Assembly: GCA_947307365.1 (NCBI GenBank)
Contig: CAMZIY010000008.1
Span: forward strand, 1 to 35,681
Source: an uncultured Clostridia bacterium
GTDB taxonomy: Bacteria; Bacillota; Clostridia; Oscillospirales; Oscillospiraceae
Direction of reading: 5' to 3'
DNA: 35,681 nt
The notes beneath the pieces are model-generated. The model saw only the letters and a program-made list of their open reading frames with translations, had not been told where the DNA came from and made no database searches. A program made the translations under genes and the position numbers. Shown here in pieces: positions 31,484 to 35,681 of this stretch (its first letter is position 1; every line of letters starts with the position of its first letter).

Positions 31484-31918
31484 GTGGAAAAACGGGTATA
31501 TACCGCCTCGGAAGAGGAGACCGAGGCCTGCGGCCGGGAGCTGGCCGGGGAATTGGGACCGGGCAGCGTGGTCGCCCTGTACGGGGACCTGGGGGCGGGA
31601 AAGACCGCCTTTGTCCGCGGCCTGGCCCGTGGCCTGGATATCCGGGAGAGCGTCAGCAGCCCCACCTTCACCATCGTCAACGAATACCCCGGCAGCATCC
31701 CACTCTTCCATTTCGATATGTACAGGCTGCAGGACGAACAGGAGCTCTTCGATATCGGCTGGGAGGACTATCTGGATCGGAACGGCGTCTGTGCCCTGGA
31801 ATGGAGCGAACGGGTGGAGGGGGCCATCGGACCGGAGGCGGTGCGGGTGACCCTTCGCCGTCTGGACGATACCCATCGGGAGATCGTCATTTCCCGGAAG
31901 GAGGGGGACGCATGCTGA
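31484..31918 (+). CDS. tsaE: tRNA threonylcarbamoyladenosine synthesis ATPase TsaE
   Basis: This 144-residue P-loop ATPase has GDLGAGKTAFVRGLA (Walker A), ESVSSPTFTIVNEY and the acidic FHFDMYRLQDEQELFDIGW block, ending ALEWSERV. All of these are TsaE hallmarks. With TsaB and TsaD it forms the t6A complex that modifies adenosine-37 of ANN-decoding tRNAs. The GTG at 31484, preceded by AAGGAGG with 11-nt spacing, is preferred over a TTG at 31457. The stop overlaps the tsaB start. Confidence 0.95.
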   Translation: MEKRVYTASEEETEACGRELAGELGPGSVVALYGDLGAGKTAFVRGLARGLDIRESVSSPTFTIVNEYPGSIPLFHFDMYRLQDEQELFDIGWEDYLDRNGVCALEWSERVEGAIGPEAVRVTLRRLDDTHREIVISRKEGDAC

Positions 31919-32619
31919 TCCTGGCGCTGGAATCTTCCGCGAAGGCGGCCTCCGCCGCCCTTTACGAAGGGGAATCCCTTCTGGGACTGAGTCTCATGCA
32001 CTGCGGCCTGACCCATTCCGAAACCCTGCTGCCCATGGCGGAAGAGCTGCTCCGACGCTCAGGAAAAAGCATGGCGGAGGTCGGCCTGGTGGCGGTGGCT
32101 CGGGGACCGGGTTCCTTTACCGGCATCCGTATCGGCGTGGCCACGGCAAAAGGCCTGTGCTGGGGGGGCGATAAGCCCTGCTGCGGAGTCTCCACCCTGG
32201 AGGCCATGGCCTGGCAGGGTGCGCATCTGGAAGGAAGACTCCTGTGCTGCGTCATGGATGCCCGGCGGAGCCAGGTCTATAACGGCCTGTTCCGGGCGGA
32301 GGGAGGCAGGCCGGTGCGCCTGCGGGAGGATCGGGCGGTGAGCCTGGATGAACTGCTCCCGGAGCTGGATGAAACCCCCGTCCTGCTGGGGGACGGCGCT
32401 TTGCTCACTGCCGGAGAAATGGAACGGAGAGGGATGGAATACACCCTGGCGCCGGAACCGGTCCGGATCCAGAGCGCCTGGGGCGTAGCCCTTGCCGCCG
32501 CCCATGCGCCGGAGAGCGCCTGGGGCGAGCCGGACCCGGTTTATCTTCGCCTGAGCCAGGCGGAGCGGGAGAGATTGGAAAAACTGAAGCGTTCCGGCGA
32601 AGAAGCCGGACGGGAATAA
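31912..32619 (+). CDS. tsaB: tRNA threonylcarbamoyladenosine synthesis protein TsaB
   Basis: This 235-residue protein of the ASKHA fold begins [15 protein letters not shown] and has [48 protein letters not shown] and a final DPVYLR block. TsaB is the scaffold partner of the catalytic subunit TsaD. tsaD is not in this window. It overlaps tsaE by 7 nt (ATG at 31912, within the last codons of tsaE), so translation is coupled. GGAAGGAGGGGG sits just upstream. The usual rimI gene after tsaB is absent; upp follows instead. Confidence 0.95.
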   Translation: MLILALESSAKAASAALYEGESLLGLSLMHCGLTHSETLLPMAEELLRRSGKSMAEVGLVAVARGPGSFTGIRIGVATAKGLCWGGDKPCCGVSTLEAMAWQGAHLEGRLLCCVMDARRSQVYNGLFRAEGGRPVRLREDRAVSLDELLPELDETPVLLGDGALLTAGEMERRGMEYTLAPEPVRIQSAWGVALAAAHAPESAWGEPDPVYLRLSQAERERLEKLKRSGEEAGRE

Positions 32620-32632
32620 AGGAGATAGAAAA

Positions 32633-33262
32633 ATGGGAACTCTGCATGTACTGAACCATCCGCTGATCCAGCATAAGCTGTCCATCCTGCGGGACAAGGA
32701 AACCAGCGTCAAGGAATTCCGGGAACTGGTGAGCGAGATCGCCGGCCTCATGTGCTTCGAGGCCACCCGGGACATGCCCACGGAAGAGGTGGAGATCGAG
32801 ACTCCCGTGGCCAAGGCGAAGGTCCGTCGTCTTTCGGGGAAAAAGATGGCCATCATCCCCATCCTCCGGGCCGGCCTGGGCATGGTGGACGGCATCCTGA
32901 ACCTGGTTCCCGGCTGCAAGGTCGGCCATATCGGGCTGTACCGGGATCCGGAGACCCTGAATCCGGTGGAGTATTACTGCAAGCTTCCCAACGATATTGC
33001 CGACCGGGAGATCATCGTCCTGGATCCCATGCTGGCGACCGGCGGCAGCGCCAGCGCCGCCATCGGCTTCATCAAGCAGCATGGCGGTCAGCATATCCGC
33101 CTCATGTGCATCATCGGCGCGCCGGAAGGCGCCGACAGAGTGCTGAAGGATCATCCGGACGTGGACGTCTTCGTGGCGGCCATGGATGAAAAGCTCAACG
33201 ATCACGGCTACATCGTTCCCGGTCTGGGGGACGCGGGCGACCGGATCTTCGGTACCAAGTAA
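32633..33262 (+). CDS. upp: Uracil phosphoribosyltransferase
   Basis: This 209-residue enzyme makes UMP from uracil and PRPP (pyrimidine salvage). Its N-terminus [20 protein letters not shown] is highly conserved. Later blocks include [34 protein letters not shown], the PRPP loop [16 protein letters not shown] and the C-terminal uracil-binding [26 protein letters not shown] precedes the ATG at 32633 by 8 nt. It lies 13 nt after tsaB and 5 nt before the ABC-F gene. Confidence 0.97.
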   Translation: MGTLHVLNHPLIQHKLSILRDKETSVKEFRELVSEIAGLMCFEATRDMPTEEVEIETPVAKAKVRRLSGKKMAIIPILRAGLGMVDGILNLVPGCKVGHIGLYRDPETLNPVEYYCKLPNDIADREIIVLDPMLATGGSASAAIGFIKQHGGQHIRLMCIIGAPEGADRVLKDHPDVDVFVAAMDEKLNDHGYIVPGLGDAGDRIFGTK

Positions 33263-33267
33263 AGTCT

Positions 33268-35133
33268 TTGGTCGATATTTCGGTCAGGGGAGTCCGCAAA
33301 GCCTTCGAGCAGGATAAAGAGATCCTGCGGGGCGTCACCTTCGAGATCAACGAAGGGGAGCATGTGGGACTCCTGGGGAAAAACGGCGGCGGCAAAACCA
33401 CCCTGTTCCGCATCATCACCGGCGAGCTGGAGCCGGATGCGGGCGAGGTGGTCATCGGCACAGGCAAACGGGTAGGGGTCATGACCCAGATCCCGGTCTT
33501 TCCGCCGGAATATACAGCGGAGGATGTGCTGAAAAGCGCTTTCCGGCGGCTGGATGAGCTTCAGATGAAGCTGGCCGCTCTCCGGGAGGAAATGGCTGAG
33601 GGCGGGGAGAGCACCGCCCGGGCTTACGATCGGCTCCAGACGGAATTTGAAGCCCTGGGGGGCTATGAAACGGATTTCACCCTGGCCAAAGTGGCCAACG
33701 GCCTGGATCTGCCGCCGGAACTCCGGGGAAGGCTCTTTGCCAGCCTCAGCGGCGGTGAGAAGACCCGGGTGAACCTGGCCCGGCTCATTCTGGAACAGAC
33801 GGATATCCTGCTTCTGGACGAGCCCACCAACCACCTGGACCTGCGGGCGACGGAGTGGCTGGAGGATTACCTGGCCCATTTTAAAGGAACGGTGCTCACC
33901 ATCTCCCACGACCGATATTTCCTGGATCATGCAGTAAGCCGCATCATGGAGATGACCGGCGGGATCGTGGAGCATTACAGCGGCAATTACAGCTTCTTCG
34001 TGGTGGAGAAGCAGCGGCGCTACGAAGAAGCCCAGAAACTCTGGGAGAAAAACCAGAAAAAGATCGCCCAGCTGCAGAAGGCGGCGGACGATCTGCATCT
34101 TTGGGCCTTCATGGGAGCGGACAAGCTCCATAAACGCGCCTTTTCCATGGAAAAGCGCATCGAACGCCTGCAGCAGCAGGGGGACAAGCCAAAGCAGGAA
34201 CGGCGGATGAAAGCCCGCTTCGGGGAAACGGAGTTCCGCGGGGCGGACGCCCTGGTGGTCCATGGACTCAGCAAGGCTTACGGAGACAGGACCCTGTTCC
34301 GCGACCTGGAGCTCCAGGTCACGGGGGGCGAGCGCATCGCCCTGTTGGGAGACAACGGCGCGGGAAAGACGACCCTTCTCCATGTCCTCACCGGCCGGGA
34401 GCCGGAGGACCGGGGCGTGGTGAAATTCGGGCCGTCGGTGAAATGGGCCATGCTGGAGCAGCAGATCCGCTTTGAGCACATGGATCGGACCCTGGTGGAC
34501 ACCATGCTGTACGAAGGGGATTGTTCGCCTCAGGAGGCGAGAGACCGTCTGGGCGCCTTCGGCTTTTCCGGAGAGGACGCCTTCAAATGGGTGTCGGATC
34601 TCTCAGGCGGGGAGCTGACCCGTCTGCGCCTGTGCATCCTCATGAAGGCGGACGTAAACTTCCTGATCCTGGACGAGCCTACGAACCATCTGGACATCAT
34701 GTCCCGGGAGTGGATCGAAGACGCCCTGGAGGATTACGGAGAAGCCCTTCTGCTGGTGAGCCACGACCGGTATTTCATCCGCCGCTTCGCCACCCGGATC
34801 TGGGAGCTGCAGGATGGTCAGCTGCAGGATTATCGCTGCGGCTATGACGAATACCGGGAACGGAAGGAGCGCCGGGAGCAGGTCGCCCGGGCGGAGAAAA
34901 AGCAGGAACCCGGGGAGAAGCCGAAGAAAAAAGCCTCCGGCCCCTCCCCCGAGCGGAGGCGGGCGCTGCTGGAAAAGCAGATCCAGGAGGCGGAAGCGAA
35001 GGCCGCGGAAACGGAGCGGCTCATCGAAGAGAATGCCACGGATTATCAGCGGCTGGAGGAGCTGTTTCGGGAGAAAGCGGAGCTGGAGCGGCAGATCGAG
35101 GATCTGTACGCCCGGTGGGACGCCGTGGAATGA
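33268..35133 (+). CDS. ABC-F family ATPase (ribosome-associated type)
   Basis: This 621-residue protein has two ABC modules and no membrane segments. The first has Walker A GKNGGGKTT, signature LSGGEKTRVNLARL and LLLDEPTNHLDL. The second has GDNGAGKTT, LSGGELTRLRL and LILDEPTNHLDI. The linker between them (about residues 240-320, rich in Lys/Arg/Gln helices) and a C-terminal coiled coil (about 530-620, Glu/Lys/Arg-rich) are typical of ABC-F translation factors that bind the ribosomal E site. Which subgroup (EttA-, Uup- or YdiF-like) cannot be fixed; the long C-terminal coiled coil is Uup/YfmR-like. The start is TTG at 33268 with no clear ribosome site, so it is probably coupled to upp. Confidence 0.93.
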   Translation: MVDISVRGVRKAFEQDKEILRGVTFEINEGEHVGLLGKNGGGKTTLFRIITGELEPDAGEVVIGTGKRVGVMTQIPVFPPEYTAEDVLKSAFRRLDELQMKLAALREEMAEGGESTARAYDRLQTEFEALGGYETDFTLAKVANGLDLPPELRGRLFASLSGGEKTRVNLARLILEQTDILLLDEPTNHLDLRATEWLEDYLAHFKGTVLTISHDRYFLDHAVSRIMEMTGGIVEHYSGNYSFFVVEKQRRYEEAQKLWEKNQKKIAQLQKAADDLHLWAFMGADKLHKRAFSMEKRIERLQQQGDKPKQERRMKARFGETEFRGADALVVHGLSKAYGDRTLFRDLELQVTGGERIALLGDNGAGKTTLLHVLTGREPEDRGVVKFGPSVKWAMLEQQIRFEHMDRTLVDTMLYEGDCSPQEARDRLGAFGFSGEDAFKWVSDLSGGELTRLRLCILMKADVNFLILDEPTNHLDIMSREWIEDALEDYGEALLLVSHDRYFIRRFATRIWELQDGQLQDYRCGYDEYRERKERREQVARAEKKQEPGEKPKKKASGPSPERRRALLEKQIQEAEAKAAETERLIEENATDYQRLEELFREKAELERQIEDLYARWDAVE

Positions 35134-35142
35134 GGCAGAGGG

Positions 35143-35681
35143 ATGCGGGAAAAGCTGAATGAGATCGAAGCCCGGTTTCGGGCGCTGGAGGAGAAGATAT
35201 CCAGCCCGGAATGCTATAACGACCCGGAAGCGGTGCGTAAGCTCTCCCGTGAGCAGAAGCTGCTGGAGCCGGTGGTGAGCAAATATCGGGAGCTGCGCCG
35301 CTGGGAGGAGCAGGCGGAGAGCGCCGAGGCTCTTCTGGGCGGGGAGACGGACCCGGAGCTGCGGACCCTGGCCCGGGAGGAGGCGGAGGACTGCCGCGCT
35401 CACGCGGAGGAAGCGGAACAGGAACTCCGTCTGCTGCTCCTGCCACGGGACCCGGACGACGACAAGAACGTCATCGTGGAGATCCGGGGCGGCGCCGGGG
35501 GAGACGAGGCGGCGCTGTTTGCCCATTCCCTCTTCCGGATGTACAGCATGTACGCCGAGCGGAAACGCTGGAAATGCGAGATCGACAATCTGAATGAGAC
35601 GGAGCTGGGGGGCATCAAGGAGATCGTCTTCCGGCTGGAGGGAGACGGCGCCTATTCCCGGATGAAATTCGAGAGCGGCGT
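35143..35681 (+). CDS. prfA: Peptide chain release factor 1 (partial, 5' part)
   Basis: An open frame runs from ATG 35143, preceded by GAGGCAGAGGG, to the window end without a stop, covering about 179 of roughly 355 residues. Domain 1 is helical and Glu/Arg-rich (EKLNEIEARFRALEEKISSP). The conserved core then begins with VIVEIRGGAGGDEAALFA, FRMYSMYAE and KEIVFRLEGDGAYSRMKFESG, which matches RF1. The GGQ and PxT motifs lie beyond the window. The factor ends translation at UAA and UAG. It is the fifth gene of the tsaE operon, 9 nt after the ABC-F stop. Confidence 0.95.
   Translation, partial: MREKLNEIEARFRALEEKISSPECYNDPEAVRKLSREQKLLEPVVSKYRELRRWEEQAESAEALLGGETDPELRTLAREEAEDCRAHAEEAEQELRLLLLPRDPDDDKNVIVEIRGGAGGDEAALFAHSLFRMYSMYAERKRWKCEIDNLNETELGGIKEIVFRLEGDGAYSRMKFESG

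Overview
The window looks like a chromosomal segment of a high-GC member of the Bacillota, most likely a gut-type Clostridia lineage. The evidence is the Gx transporter / NusG-domain-II pair, the LicD and TagGH-type cell-surface genes, a tandem glycine riboswitch, strong AGGAGG ribosome sites and SigA-like promoters. The exact family cannot be read from the sequence.

Region 1 (1-912) holds the last 28 codons of an ABC-transporter ATPase, a hairpin, a decayed minus-strand gene with frameshifts, and an AT-rich leader. Region 2 (913-13272) is one long plus-strand surface-polymer operon: UDP-galactopyranose mutase, a DUF4422 glycosyltransferase, LicD, an AraD-like protein, an AraD-LicD fusion, an IspD/TarI cytidylyltransferase, an UlaE-like L-ribulose-5-phosphate 3-epimerase, an extended SDR, an ABC-2 permease, two tandem acyltransferases, the partner ABC ATPase and a voltage-gated-type K+ channel. 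Genes overlap or sit within about 100 nt. I infer that the operon makes and exports a galactofuranose-containing glycan carrying a CDP-derived pentose or pentitol phosphate. The AraD-like pair has lost metal ligands in the same way in both copies, and one copy is fused to LicD. This is the most novel item in the window.

Region 3 (13273-19960) has an inverted-repeat-rich intergenic stretch, a GNAT acetyltransferase, a small membrane protein, a VanZ-like protein and methyltransferase on the minus strand, a tandem glycine riboswitch driving an AGCS amino-acid:Na+ symporter, and an MGH1-like glycoside hydrolase with a near-consensus promoter.

Region 4 (19961-25263) holds a minus-strand copper P-type ATPase fused to a CopZ-like domain that keeps its own ribosome site, with a CsoR-like operator. 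It also holds the Gx transporter / NusG_II pair, a PP2C phosphatase and a FabG-like reductase.

Region 5 (25264-35681) is mostly housekeeping: a cysteine-rich small protein with CCA-adding enzyme, acetate kinase divergent from TmcAL, a RodA/FtsW protein, a GIY-YIG protein, and the operon tsaE-tsaB-upp-abcF-prfA, which runs off the window end. I found no tRNA, rRNA, CRISPR array or insertion sequence.
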